Below are positions 18,946 through 28,168 of a stretch of 39,415 bases of DNA, piece after piece (within the stretch, counting starts at the first letter, position 1; each line of letters begins with the position of its first letter). The stretch spans positions 1 through 39,415 of the forward strand of contig JABDIN010000025.1 in NCBI GenBank assembly GCA_013003715.1, written 5' to 3'. A program made the translations under genes and the position numbers. The notes under the pieces are model-generated. The model was not told where the DNA came from. It made no database searches and saw only the letters and a list, made by a program, of their open reading frames with translations. Source of the stretch: Desulfobacteraceae bacterium (lineage in GTDB: Bacteria; Desulfobacterota; Desulfobacteria; Desulfobacterales; Desulfosarcinaceae).

Positions 18946-19716
18946 TCAGTCCTTTCCGAGGTATGCCTCTATCACCCGCGAATGGTTCCGAACAGTGTCG
19001 TATGACCCCTCGACAATCTTCTCACCATAATCCAGTGCCACCAGTCGCCCGCAGAGCTGTTTCATGAAGTTCATGTCATGCTCGATCACCAGCACGGTGA
19101 CCCCTGTGGAGTTGATATGCCTGATATTGTCGAGAAGCTGAAGGGATTCGGCCGGGTTCATGCCGGCCGTGGGCTCATCGAGCAACAGGAGCTTGGGGTC
19201 CGATGCCAGCGCCCGGGCAATCTCCAGTCGGCGCCGGTTGGCATAGGAGAGGGTCCAGGCCGATCGGTCCTTCATGGATATCAGGCGGTCTCCGAATATA
19301 GTCATGACTTCCATGGCGCGTTTTTCAAGGCGCCGCCGTTCGCGGCCGGCACCCGGCAATCTCAGCAGCGCTGAAAAAATACCGGATCGGCCCCGGCAAT
19401 GTCCCCCCACCATGATGTTCTGGAGAACGGAGAGATTGCTGAACGGTCGCTGGTTTTGAAATGTCCTCGCCACGCCCATCCCGATGATCTCATGGGTCTT
19501 CCGATCCAGAAGGTTGTCGGAAGTCCCGTCCAGCAGGACGGTTCCTTCGTCGGCCCGGAACATACCGGTGAGCACATTGAAAAAGGTGGTCTTGCCCGAA
19601 CCGTTGGGACCGATGATGCCGAGGATCTCTCCCTTTTCCACGGTGAGGTCAAACTGTTTTAAAGCCACCAGGCCGCCGAATTTTTTTGTTAAGGACGATA
19701 TGGAGAGCAATCCCAT
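18946..19716 (-). CDS. Branched-chain amino acid-type ABC transporter ATPase, LivG type
   Basis: A 256-residue ATPase. Walker A is GPNGSGKTT, followed by FFNVLTGMFRADEG as in LivG. The ABC signature is modified: LSYANRRRLEIARAL replaces LSGGQ, which is normal for the LivG group (usually LxYGxQRRLEIARAL). Walker B is LLLLDEPTAGMNP. It begins 5 bp after the LivM-type gene. Confidence 0.95.
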   Translation of the reverse strand: MGLLSISSLTKKFGGLVALKQFDLTVEKGEILGIIGPNGSGKTTFFNVLTGMFRADEGTVLLDGTSDNLLDRKTHEIIGMGVARTFQNQRPFSNLSVLQNIMVGGHCRGRSGIFSALLRLPGAGRERRRLEKRAMEVMTIFGDRLISMKDRSAWTLSYANRRRLEIARALASDPKLLLLDEPTAGMNPAESLQLLDNIRHINSTGVTVLVIEHDMNFMKQLCGRLVALDYGEKIVEGSYDTVRNHSRVIEAYLGKD

Positions 19717-19721
19717 GGTAC

Positions 19722-20768
19722 TTATGCCTTGTACATTTGTTGAAATTGTTTCTTTCCGAACAATCCTTCGGGTTTGAATATCATCATGAGCACCATGAAT
19801 GCACCCACCACCACCATGCGGTACTCGCTGGCCGCGCGGAAGATCTCGGGCAACCCGATCATGATCACAGCCCCCACTATGGTCCCCGGGATACTGCCCA
19901 GGCCGCCTATAATCGGGATGGTGATAATGATGACCGATTCCAGTATCGTAAAGCTGTTGGGGCTGACAAAGTGCTGGAAGACGGCAAAAAAACTGCCGGC
20001 CAGCGCCCCCAACGCCGCTGAAAAAGCAAAGGACATGGTCTTGTACAACACCAGGTTGACGCCCATGACAGCCGCCACATCCTCATCCTCCCGGATGGCG
20101 GTCCATGCCAGACCCACCCGGGAATCCCTGACACGGATACAGGCAAAAATGGTAAACAGGACAAATGAAAAAATCAGATAGTAGAAGGCGGTGTAGCTGT
20201 CGATGGGTATTGCCCAATCCCCCCAGCCCAGAAACGGTGACGGGATATCTGCTATGCCCCGGGGACCGCGGGTCAGCCCCATCCAGTTGTTGGCGACGAT
20301 GTAAACGATCTGGCCGAAGCCCAGCGTAACCATGGCCAGGTAGTCATCCCGGAGCCTGAGTGTCGGCAGACCGATGGCCACCCCCAGGACAACCCCGAGA
20401 GTCATGCCTGCCGGAACGGTCAACCAGAAGGACATGCCGAATTGTTTCATCAATATGGCCGTGGTATATGCGCCTGTGGCGTAAAATGCGGCATGCCCGA
20501 TGTTCAGCAGTCCGGTAAATCCCATGACCACGTTCAGCCCCATGGCCAGCACGATATACAGGCAGATATAGATGATCACCCGCATGGCGTAATTGCTCTG
20601 GATCATCAGGGGCAGCATTAAAAAAACGCACAGCAGGGCGATCTTACCGATGCCTGAAAATCGTGCCAGACGACCGGCAAGGGCTGCCATCACCCCCTGC
20701 TGGAGAAAGTTATCACCGGACGTCGCCTGGGAGCCGCCGGACAGATCATCGAGTCGTGTCTTATTCAC
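19722..20768 (-). CDS. Branched-chain amino acid-type ABC transporter permease, LivM type
   Basis: A 348-residue inner-membrane permease with a hydrophilic N-terminus of about 40 residues followed by many membrane spans. LivM-specific segments include MGFTGLLNIGHAAFYATGAYT and LRLRDDYLAMVTLGFGQI (both shown in part), plus FRAASEYRMVVVGAFMVLMM near the C-terminus. The start codon is GTG and overlaps the end of the LivH gene by 8 bp. Confidence 0.94.
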   Translation of the reverse strand: MNKTRLDDLSGGSQATSGDNFLQQGVMAALAGRLARFSGIGKIALLCVFLMLPLMIQSNYAMRVIIYICLYIVLAMGLNVVMGFTGLLNIGHAAFYATGAYTTAILMKQFGMSFWLTVPAGMTLGVVLGVAIGLPTLRLRDDYLAMVTLGFGQIVYIVANNWMGLTRGPRGIADIPSPFLGWGDWAIPIDSYTAFYYLIFSFVLFTIFACIRVRDSRVGLAWTAIREDEDVAAVMGVNLVLYKTMSFAFSAALGALAGSFFAVFQHFVSPNSFTILESVIIITIPIIGGLGSIPGTIVGAVIMIGLPEIFRAASEYRMVVVGAFMVLMMIFKPEGLFGKKQFQQMYKA

Positions 20769-21630
20769 CGGTTTTACCCTCCCCCAACAACCCTTTAGGT
20801 CTGAATATCAATGCCAGGATCAACAGGCCGAAGGCAAATGCGTCCCTGTACATGGATGAGATGTAGGCAGACCCGACACCTTCCACCACACCCAGGAAAA
20901 GGCCACCGAGCATGGCGCCGTAAATATTGCCGATACCCCCCAGAACGGCGGCGGCAAATGCCTTCATGCCCGCGTTGAATCCCATGTAGGGATCGATGCT
21001 GTTATAGTTGACGGCAAACAGAATCCCGGCCACGGCAGCCATGGCCGACCCGATGGCAAAGGTGAGCACAATGACCATGTTTACATTGATGCCCATCATC
21101 TCCGCCGCCTCCCAATCCGCTGCTGTTGCACGCATGGCCTTGCCCAGGTAGGTTTTTTTCACGAATACGGCCAGGGAGGCCATGCAAATGACAGAAGTGC
21201 CGAAGATGAATATTTTTTTGAATGGAATGATCACCGTGCCGAGGATGAGCGGCGGAATACCGAAATCCACCTCAAACACCTGGAACTCGGCCCCCCAGAT
21301 GATGCGGGCCATATTCTGGAGAAAAATGGAGACACCCAGCACACTGATGACCACGGCAAACCGTGGGGCATTGCGCAAGGGGCGGTAGGCAATGCGCTCC
21401 ACCGCGATACCGAGGCCGGTTGCCATCATGATACCCAACAGTGCGGCAACCGGTAACGGAATATGGAAGACGGACATGAACCACCATGTGAAAAATGCGC
21501 CGCACATGAAAATCTCGCCGTGTGCGAAGTTGATCAGTTTGATGATGCCGTATACCATGGTATAGCCGATGGCCAGCATGGCATACATGGCACCGAGACT
21601 GATCCAGTTGGTGAATTGTTGCCAGAACAA
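20761..21630 (-). CDS. Branched-chain amino acid-type ABC transporter permease, LivH type
   Basis: A 289-residue inner-membrane permease. Diagnostic LivH segments are GAMYAMLAIGYTMVYGIIKL near the N-terminus, INFAHGEIFMCGAF and GNIYGAMLGGLFLGVVE. The start codon is a rare TTG, supported by AAGGGAG six bases upstream and by the conserved first membrane span beginning immediately after it. It starts the importer block 37 bp downstream of the aldehyde oxidoreductase gene, so import appears linked to the catabolic genes. Confidence 0.94.
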   Translation of the reverse strand: MFWQQFTNWISLGAMYAMLAIGYTMVYGIIKLINFAHGEIFMCGAFFTWWFMSVFHIPLPVAALLGIMMATGLGIAVERIAYRPLRNAPRFAVVISVLGVSIFLQNMARIIWGAEFQVFEVDFGIPPLILGTVIIPFKKIFIFGTSVICMASLAVFVKKTYLGKAMRATAADWEAAEMMGINVNMVIVLTFAIGSAMAAVAGILFAVNYNSIDPYMGFNAGMKAFAAAVLGGIGNIYGAMLGGLFLGVVEGVGSAYISSMYRDAFAFGLLILALIFRPKGLLGEGKTGE

Positions 21631-21667
21631 AATAGCTCCCTTCGATAGAATATGTCGCGACGCAAGA

Positions 21668-24328
21668 TCAGCGCTTCCACCGCTTGTCGATGGGCGGCGG
21701 CGGATTACCCCCGTATGGTCCCGGGGGTGTTGTCAATTCACCGGTTTCCGGATCCGGCGGGCGCATGGGCCGGTCCACGGGGCGGGTCCCCTCTTTTTTC
21801 CAGGTTTTACTCAGTTGTTTGGCGGTGCGATGGGCCATCTCTTCGCGGGTGCGCCTGGCGTCATGTCCTGCGCCGCCAACGGCCGTGAGGGCGCCGGTGG
21901 GGCAGTGCTTGACGCATTCCGGCTGGTTGCCGCACATGTCGCACAACAGGGGAACAGCGGTCTCCGGGTGCAGTTCGATAACGCCGGACACGCACTCCTG
22001 GGCGCACAATCCGCACCCCACGCAGCGTTCCGGATCAACCCGCACCACCCGGGTGTCCGGGTCCTGGCTGATGGCCTTTTCCGGACACACCGCAGCGCAC
22101 GGCGCCTTGGCGCACCTGAGGCAGACAATGGGCCGGTCCACGCCGAGTTCTTCGAGTTTGACCACATGCAACCGGGCCAATGACGGCGCGTAAACACCCT
22201 CATGGGCGAAAGCGCATCCCAGTTCACAAGCCCGGCATCCCGTGCACAGTGACGGATCCACCAGCAGCCGTTTCCGGATGGGGGAGACGGTGTCCGGTTT
22301 TCTCATGGGTGCTTTTTTATGTGTATTCATATAATCCGTATCTGTTCCGAATTTCCTGGATAACAAGGACCAGCGGCCGGTGGTTGTGCCATGGGGATCT
22401 TTTTTATAGGCGGCATACCCTTTTTTCAGGGGGATGCCCCGTTTCTTGAGGTCCTGCACCACAAACGCAAGATCCAGCTCAAGGAGTTTCCGCTCCGTGG
22501 GCCACCCGGTCTCGGGGTCCCACCCCCGGAAAGGGTAGTACTCGGACAGGAGCTGATCGTTTTCGAACACCATTCCCGCGGCCAGATTGGAATCTTCGGG
22601 AAGCGGTTCGTCCGTGAAGCGTTTGGGCAGGTAATCGTCCTTGCGGGACAGGCCGTAGCGCATCAAAATGGCGCGTTCCAGATTGTTGACCCGTTCGCCG
22701 ATGCGCATCACCTCCTCCACATCCACATCAAAACCGGTGGCGAACTTGAACAGATCCCGGGCCTGGGGTTCCTGGACGGTCTCCATTGAAACACCGATGA
22801 TTTTGCAAAAACTCATGCAGTCGGCCAGGGCGCAGATCTCCTCGAACCAGGGCACCATTTTGCCCTTGCCCTTCCAGGGACGCATGAGCCCGCAATTCTC
22901 GGATCCGAAACGCTCCCGGGCTTCCTCTGTCCTGTCGGACATCTCAAAGAAAGGATCGGCGCGCTGATGGTCCGCGCCCCGGGATGCCACGGCATTTCCC
23001 AGTCCATAAGCCTTGAGACCCCGGACATCGGCCTGGAAGAGTTCCAGATTTTTGGCTTCCATGCACAACTCCCTGCCCATGCCCAATGTGTCGGCCGCAT
23101 GAACCACACCCTGGGCCAGCACGGCGCCGAACCCCTCGTTGTTGATGATTTTCAGTGTCAGGTCATAAACCGACCGGGCGTTGCCCCAGGTCAGGTCCAG
23201 CCCGTCGCAATCCTGCTGGCGCAAATGACCGAGTTCGAACATCTCCTGGGCCCAGGAGATCACCTCGGATGCCGTGATGGAATCGATACCGGCGCGGTTG
23301 ACCAGTTCCGCGCATTTCAATGCGGTTTTAAGATCCGGATTTCCCACCCGGGAGGTGAATCCGGCCAGGGTTTCATATTCCGGACCCTCGGCCTCCAGGG
23401 GAGCGCCGTCAAAACCGCCCGGTACAAGATAATAACGGCTGCACGGGGCCACGCATCCGAAACAGGCTTTTCGCTTCACATTGTAGTCTACGGCAGCGGT
23501 TTCGCCGGAGACCTTCAGCCAGTCTTCGTACACGCCGGTTTGAAAGTGCCGGGTGGGCAGGATGCCGGCGGTCTGGCAATGATTGATGAGATTTGTGGTG
23601 CCGGTGATACCGCGTTCCTGATAATTGGGATGATGAAACAGGACCCGGTAAAAATAGTTCATGAGTTCGTTGAATTGCCCGGGGTGGGCCACACGCACCG
23701 CACCGGTGCCGGTAACGGCGACGGCCTTAAGATTTTTGGACGCCATGAGCGCGCCCATGCCCGTACGGCCCATGGCCCGGGCATTGTTGGTCATGATATT
23801 GGCAAAGGAAACCCCGTTGACGGCGGCAGTTCCGCAGCAGGCGATTTGTACGGTATGGTCGTGGGCCTCCCGCCGAATGGCCGAGTTGGTTTCCCAGGTA
23901 TCCAGGTGCCAGAGATGGCCGGCATCCCGGATCTCCACCTGTTGGTCGATGATGCGCAGATACACCGGCTTGTCTGCCTTGCCGTTGATGACGATCTGAT
24001 CGTATCCGGCGAATTTCATTTCGGCGCTGAAGTGGCCGCCCGCGTTGGAGTCCCCCAGATAACCAGTGTGAGGGGATTTGCCGGACACATTGATCCGGGC
24101 GCCGGGGAATCGTGTTCCGGTGAGGGGTCCGACACCGAAGATGAGGCGGTTTTCCGGACCCCGGGGATCGGCGTCCACTGGTATTTCCCGGTAATACACC
24201 TCCATGTTGTACCCCCGGCCGCCCATCCATTTGCGGGCGTAGTCTTCGGGGATCTCCTCAACGATCATCGTCCGTTCCGTGAGATCGACTCTCAGCCGGC
24301 GGCCGGCATGTCCAAAATTGTGGGGCAT
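21668..24328 (-). CDS. Aldehyde:ferredoxin oxidoreductase-family protein fused to a four-cluster ferredoxin
   Basis: An 886-residue protein, about 250 residues longer than a usual AOR. Residues 1-620 are AOR: the start LRVDLTERT and GGRGYNMEVY, cluster cysteines in CFGCVAPC (Cys289, Cys292, Cys296) with a fourth near Cys504/Cys508, and RGADHQRADPF before the tungstopterin site. Residues 688-815 form a ferredoxin with sixteen cysteines in four CxxCxxxC-type groups (first cysteines 695, 736, 769, 796). The tail (820-886) is proline-rich. AOR-family enzymes use a tungsten bis-pyranopterin to oxidise aldehydes or reduce acids, and BamB-type members reduce aromatic rings. Here the electron-transfer subunit, separate in AorABC enzymes, is covalently attached. 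The ATG follows AAAAGGA inside copy 1 of the 92-bp repeat. Confidence 0.93.
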   Translation of the reverse strand: MPHNFGHAGRRLRVDLTERTMIVEEIPEDYARKWMGGRGYNMEVYYREIPVDADPRGPENRLIFGVGPLTGTRFPGARINVSGKSPHTGYLGDSNAGGHFSAEMKFAGYDQIVINGKADKPVYLRIIDQQVEIRDAGHLWHLDTWETNSAIRREAHDHTVQIACCGTAAVNGVSFANIMTNNARAMGRTGMGALMASKNLKAVAVTGTGAVRVAHPGQFNELMNYFYRVLFHHPNYQERGITGTTNLINHCQTAGILPTRHFQTGVYEDWLKVSGETAAVDYNVKRKACFGCVAPCSRYYLVPGGFDGAPLEAEGPEYETLAGFTSRVGNPDLKTALKCAELVNRAGIDSITASEVISWAQEMFELGHLRQQDCDGLDLTWGNARSVYDLTLKIINNEGFGAVLAQGVVHAADTLGMGRELCMEAKNLELFQADVRGLKAYGLGNAVASRGADHQRADPFFEMSDRTEEARERFGSENCGLMRPWKGKGKMVPWFEEICALADCMSFCKIIGVSMETVQEPQARDLFKFATGFDVDVEEVMRIGERVNNLERAILMRYGLSRKDDYLPKRFTDEPLPEDSNLAAGMVFENDQLLSEYYPFRGWDPETGWPTERKLLELDLAFVVQDLKKRGIPLKKGYAAYKKDPHGTTTGRWSLLSRKFGTDTDYMNTHKKAPMRKPDTVSPIRKRLLVDPSLCTGCRACELGCAFAHEGVYAPSLARLHVVKLEELGVDRPIVCLRCAKAPCAAVCPEKAISQDPDTRVVRVDPERCVGCGLCAQECVSGVIELHPETAVPLLCDMCGNQPECVKHCPTGALTAVGGAGHDARRTREEMAHRTAKQLSKTWKKEGTRPVDRPMRPPDPETGELTTPPGPYGGNPPPPIDKRWKR

Positions 24329-24340
24329 TATTTATCCTTT

Positions 24341-24600
24341 TCCTCCAAAGCCTACAATATCCTTTCGGCTGTCATGGGTGTTTCCGTCATTCGTAATTTT
24401 AGGGCATCCCGGATGGCCCCGCTTTTTTCTTCTCCTCCAAAGCCGACAATATCCTTTCGGCTGTCATGGGTGTTTCCGTCATTCGTAATTTTAGGGCATC
24501 CCGGATGGCACCGCTTTTTTCTTCTCCTCCAAAGCCGACAATATCCTTTCGGCTGTCATGGGTGTTTCCGTCATTCGTAATTTTAGGGCATCCCGGATGG
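24341..24600. repeat. Triple tandem repeat with 92-bp period over the 3' end of the molybdoenzyme gene
   Basis: Units start at 24341, 24433 and 24525. The shared 76 bases are followed by a 16-base linker in the first two units, and the third unit runs into unique coding sequence at 24600. The copies are nearly identical; visible differences are CTA versus CGA at 24352-24354 and CCCC versus CACC in the linker. Because 92 is not divisible by 3, the molybdoenzyme frame is read through the copy at 24525 and then shifts, stopping at 24491 inside the middle copy. If the array is collapsed to one copy, the gene would end with EEKDK and a TAA overlapping the ATG of the next gene (TAATG at 24326-24330). 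Confidence 0.95.
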
Positions 24601-27277
24601 CGTTCCCCACGGCAGCCGCAGGCGGTGCCATGGTGGGTTCGCCCAGGCCCTTTGCACCGTGGGGCCCATAAGCGGCCGGTGTCTCCACAAGAATCGATTC
24701 CACCTCGGGCACATCCATGGCCGTGGGCAGTTTGTAATCCCGGAAGCTCGGGTTCACCACCTCCCCCTGCCGGCCGATCATGAGTTCTTCCGACAGAGCA
24801 AAGCCGAGACCCATGGCCACACCACCCTCTATCTGGCCCTCCGCGGCCAGCGGGTTCACGGCACGGCCCACATCATGGGCCGCCACATATTTGAGGATTT
24901 TTACCTCACCTGTATCGGACGACACATGGGCTTTAACCCCGTGGCATCCGATGGTGACGCCTTTGAAGGCGGGAAATGAAAGCCCCTTGACCCGGCCGGG
25001 CTCAATGCTGTCCATCTCGGGCAGATATTCGGATACACCCGTGATCGGTCCACCGGAGAGAATATGGCGTTCAACGGAGATGTCCGCGAAACTGACACGC
25101 TTTTCAGGGGCGCTTTTCACGGAGATCCAGCTGTTTTTACTTTCCAGGCGTTCACGTGATACCTTGAGTTTTCGGGCGGCAACGGCCATCAACGCTTCCA
25201 ATGCGTTTTCGGCGGCCATTTTGGCACATTTGCCGACGGTAAAAACACCCCGGCTGCCGCCGATGCCGTGATCATATCCACACTGGTCCGTGTCCCCCTG
25301 AACCAGGTGTACATCATCGGGATCGAGACCAAGGGCTTCGGCCACTATCTGGATGACGCTGGTGTACAGGTATCCCGTACCCATGTCCACGGCCGCGGTC
25401 ACTACGCTGACGGAGCCGTCTTCATTGATTTTAACCGTCACCGAGGTGGACCAGCCGCCGCTGAGCCAGTATACACAGGCCAGACCTTTGCCCGTATTCT
25501 CATCGGTTATCGGCGCCCGCCAATCCATGGCGTCGGCCACGGCGAGCACCGTCTTTTTAAAATCCATATCCACAAGGGTCTGGCCCACTGCCGTTTTTTC
25601 ACCGGGTTCCAACAGATTTTTCAACCTGAAGTCCAGGGTATCCATATCAATGGCCCGGGCCAGGTCATCAATATGGCTTTCCAGGGCGAATGTGGTCTGG
25701 GGGGCCGAGGGTCCGCGCATGCTGCCGCAATTCATTTTATTGGTGTACACGCAATAGCCGTCCAGCCGGACGTTGGGAATGCGGTACAACCCGCCGATCA
25801 CCTGGGCGCACAGGGTTACAGTGGTGGGACCGTTGCCCGAATATGCACCGGTGTCATAGATAAACTCGGCCTGCATCGCAGTAATGGTGCCATCTTTTTT
25901 CACACCGGACTTGATCTTGAAACTGGCGGGATGCCGTGGAGTGGTGGCCAGAAATTCTTCGGCCCGGGTATAGACGATCTTCACGGGACGGCCGCATTTT
26001 CGGGCCAGCAGCACTGCGTAGGGCTCCACGATCATTTCCAGTTTGCCGCCGAACCCACCACCGATTTTGGTGGCGTTCACCCGGATGTTAATCATGGGGA
26101 TCTGCATGGCATGGGACAGATACCGCCGTACGGCAAAGGGTTTCTGATTGGTGGTGGTGATCAGTATCCGGCCGTGGCTGTCGATTTCTGCCATGGCGGC
26201 ATGGGGCTCGATGCTGGCCTGGTGCTGGATCTGCGTCCGGAAGGTGCTTTCGAGAACCAGGTCGGCATCCGCCAGGCCTTTTTCCACATCGCCCAGCCGC
26301 ACATGGGCCATGGTGCAGATATTCCCCTGTTTTTCCGTTTCAAAACCGGCCGCATAGTCCATCAACTGCTCATGGATGACCGGCGCGTCATCCGCCATGG
26401 CCTCCCGGACATCAAATACCGGTTCCAGAGGCTCGTAATCCACCCGAATGAGCGAAAGCGCTTTTTGGGCGATGGCTTCGGTTTCGGCCGCCACCGCCGC
26501 CACTTCGTCTCCCCGGTACCGCACCTTTTCCCGGGCAAACACCAGGCGGTCCTTGATATCCACGCCGAAATATCCCCGGGGCACATCGGCACCGGTGACC
26601 ACAGCCAGTACACCGTCCAGCTCTTCGGCCGCGGACACATCAATGTGTTTAATCCGGGCATGGGCATACTCACTGCGGAGGATTTTCCCCACGGCCGCAC
26701 GGGAATGGGTGATATCGGCCCCGAATTTTGACACACCGGTCACATGCTCGATGGCATCGCGCCGCGGATAGTCGCCGCCGATGACGGCTTCGGGTTTTTC
26801 GGACGGTACGGTGCCCGACGCGGCTGCAGACACCGCATCCACAATTTTTTGATATCCCGTGCACCGGCACAGATTGCCGGAGAGCGCCTTTCGGATCTGT
26901 TCCCTGGGCGGATTGGGATAATCATCAAGAAGGGCTTTGGCCGAAATGAGCATTCCCGGTGTGCAGAAACCGCACTGCACGGCACCGTGGGAAATGAAGG
27001 CATCCTGAAGCGGGTGGAGCCGGTCCGGTCCGTCAGCCAGCCCTTCGATGGTGGTGATCTCATCCCCGTCGCAGGCCATTGCCGGAATCAGGCAGGCGTT
27101 GACCGGCTTGCCGTTTCTGATGACCATGCAGGCGCCGCATTCACCCTCTCCGCAGCCGTTTTTGGTACCCGTGAGACCTATCCGGTCGCGGATGACCCGC
27201 AGCAGCGTCTCATTCGGGGAAACGGCAAGGGTGTGCCGTTTCGTATTGATGGTAACGGTGATGTTTTTGTCTTCCAC
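24491..27277 (-). CDS. Fused [2Fe-2S]/molybdopterin hydroxylase of the xanthine dehydrogenase/MOP family
   Basis: A 928-residue protein with two N-terminal [2Fe-2S] domains (first Cys42, Cys47, Cys50, Cys62; second Cys102, Cys105, Cys137, Cys139) and a molybdenum-cofactor domain from about 165 to the end. GGGFGGK is the cofactor loop and Glu880 in KGLGEPT is the expected catalytic base. This is the small+large fusion of Desulfovibrio-type aldehyde oxidoreductase (MOP), but with a FAD subunit encoded upstream, which MOP lacks. The family hydroxylates aldehydes or N-heterocycles with water as oxygen source, or reduces hydroxybenzoyl-CoA. Substrate unknown. The start is GTG with AAGGGG upstream. 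The last ten residues (KKKAVPSGMP) are a by-product of the 92-bp tandem repeat. Confidence 0.93.
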   Translation of the reverse strand: MEDKNITVTINTKRHTLAVSPNETLLRVIRDRIGLTGTKNGCGEGECGACMVIRNGKPVNACLIPAMACDGDEITTIEGLADGPDRLHPLQDAFISHGAVQCGFCTPGMLISAKALLDDYPNPPREQIRKALSGNLCRCTGYQKIVDAVSAAASGTVPSEKPEAVIGGDYPRRDAIEHVTGVSKFGADITHSRAAVGKILRSEYAHARIKHIDVSAAEELDGVLAVVTGADVPRGYFGVDIKDRLVFAREKVRYRGDEVAAVAAETEAIAQKALSLIRVDYEPLEPVFDVREAMADDAPVIHEQLMDYAAGFETEKQGNICTMAHVRLGDVEKGLADADLVLESTFRTQIQHQASIEPHAAMAEIDSHGRILITTTNQKPFAVRRYLSHAMQIPMINIRVNATKIGGGFGGKLEMIVEPYAVLLARKCGRPVKIVYTRAEEFLATTPRHPASFKIKSGVKKDGTITAMQAEFIYDTGAYSGNGPTTVTLCAQVIGGLYRIPNVRLDGYCVYTNKMNCGSMRGPSAPQTTFALESHIDDLARAIDMDTLDFRLKNLLEPGEKTAVGQTLVDMDFKKTVLAVADAMDWRAPITDENTGKGLACVYWLSGGWSTSVTVKINEDGSVSVVTAAVDMGTGYLYTSVIQIVAEALGLDPDDVHLVQGDTDQCGYDHGIGGSRGVFTVGKCAKMAAENALEALMAVAARKLKVSRERLESKNSWISVKSAPEKRVSFADISVERHILSGGPITGVSEYLPEMDSIEPGRVKGLSFPAFKGVTIGCHGVKAHVSSDTGEVKILKYVAAHDVGRAVNPLAAEGQIEGGVAMGLGFALSEELMIGRQGEVVNPSFRDYKLPTAMDVPEVESILVETPAAYGPHGAKGLGEPTMAPPAAAVGNAIRDALKLRMTETPMTAERILSALEEKKKAVPSGMP

Positions 27278-27304
27278 TGGCGGTAGTACCCCTTGATTTT
27301 CCGT

Positions 27305-28168
27305 TTATTGGTGGTCCTGACGGCACATTTGCAAAAGTGTCTCCCTGACCATCCGGCCGGCCATTTTCCGCCGGTAACCGGCGGTGGCGCGAAGATCGTC
27401 AATGGGATGGATGTCACCGGCAACTGCGGCGGCAGCCCGATGGATGAATTCCGCTTCCAATGGCCGGCCTTCTAGTATTTTCTCGGCCCGGACAATGCGG
27501 ACCGGTGTCGGCGCCACCGCACCCAGGGCGATACGTACGGTTCCACACTTACCGGCGCCGTCCATTTCCAATGACAGGCCCAGGCTGACGATGGAACACT
27601 CCATGGCTTTTCGTTTGCCCAGTTTTACGAAACCGGCGCGGATTGCCGGATTTTTCGGCAACATAAATCCGGTGAGGATATCACCGGGTTTCAGGCAGGT
27701 GGTGGACGGCCCGGTGAAAAAGGCGTCCATGGGAATTGTTTTTTCGCCGTCCCGTCCGGCGACGACGGCCGACGCGCCGTACACCATCAGCGGCGGGGCG
27801 GTGTCGGCTGACGGCGATGCGTTGCAGACGTTGCCGCCGATGGTTCCCATATTGCGGATGGAGGGTGACCCGACGCTGCCGGCGGCAGCGGCCAGCGCCG
27901 GAAAATGTTCCGCTATCAGGCCGGAACCGGCCACCTCGGACAATCCGGTCATGGCACCGATGAAGATCTTGTCTTCCGGACGCTCCTGAACCCGGTTCAA
28001 CCCGGAGAGGCGTTCCAGTGAAATGAATCCATGTCCGGTGTTCCCCGGCGGTCCCAACTTCACCATGAGATCCGTGCCCCCGGCAAAATAATGCGTGGTC
28101 CCGTCCGACTTGAGATATGCATCCATGGCGTCGCTTATGGACCCGGGTTTGAAAAATCGTGTGGTCAT
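27305..28168 (-). CDS. FAD-binding subunit of a xanthine dehydrogenase-family enzyme
   Basis: A 287-residue medium subunit that carries FAD and passes electrons from the iron-sulfur clusters to an acceptor. Seen: the FAD loop YFAGGTDLMVKLG (about 28-40) and the second flavin segment IGGNVCNASPSADTAPPLM (around 108-126), then the CO-dehydrogenase-flavoprotein C-terminal domain. It ends 27 bp before the fused molybdoenzyme gene and should form a complex with it. No extra Fe-S insertion, as in 4-hydroxybenzoyl-CoA reductase beta subunits, is visible; the length is that of a plain medium subunit. Confidence 0.93.
   Translation of the reverse strand: MTTRFFKPGSISDAMDAYLKSDGTTHYFAGGTDLMVKLGPPGNTGHGFISLERLSGLNRVQERPEDKIFIGAMTGLSEVAGSGLIAEHFPALAAAAGSVGSPSIRNMGTIGGNVCNASPSADTAPPLMVYGASAVVAGRDGEKTIPMDAFFTGPSTTCLKPGDILTGFMLPKNPAIRAGFVKLGKRKAMECSIVSLGLSLEMDGAGKCGTVRIALGAVAPTPVRIVRAEKILEGRPLEAEFIHRAAAAVAGDIHPIDDLRATAGYRRKMAGRMVRETLLQMCRQDHQ

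Noticed and set aside
22967-24580. Long plus-strand open frame (537 codons) opposite the AOR gene
   Set aside because: It is antisense to conserved AOR motifs and runs through the tandem repeat; no family features were seen.
24341-24600. Possible CRISPR-like array
   Set aside because: The repeat is contiguous with a 92-bp period, has no unique spacers, and is derived from the adjacent coding sequence.
24279-24783. Overlapping plus-strand open frames with a repeated SFRLSW-type peptide across the 92-bp repeat
   Set aside because: They are antisense readings of the tandem repeat in the molybdoenzyme gene end, with no ribosome-binding site or known domain.
25268-26731. Long plus-strand open frame (487 codons) opposite the molybdoenzyme gene
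   Set aside because: It is a mirror of a clearly coding, domain-rich minus-strand gene; its translation is rich in His/Gly with no recognisable family.
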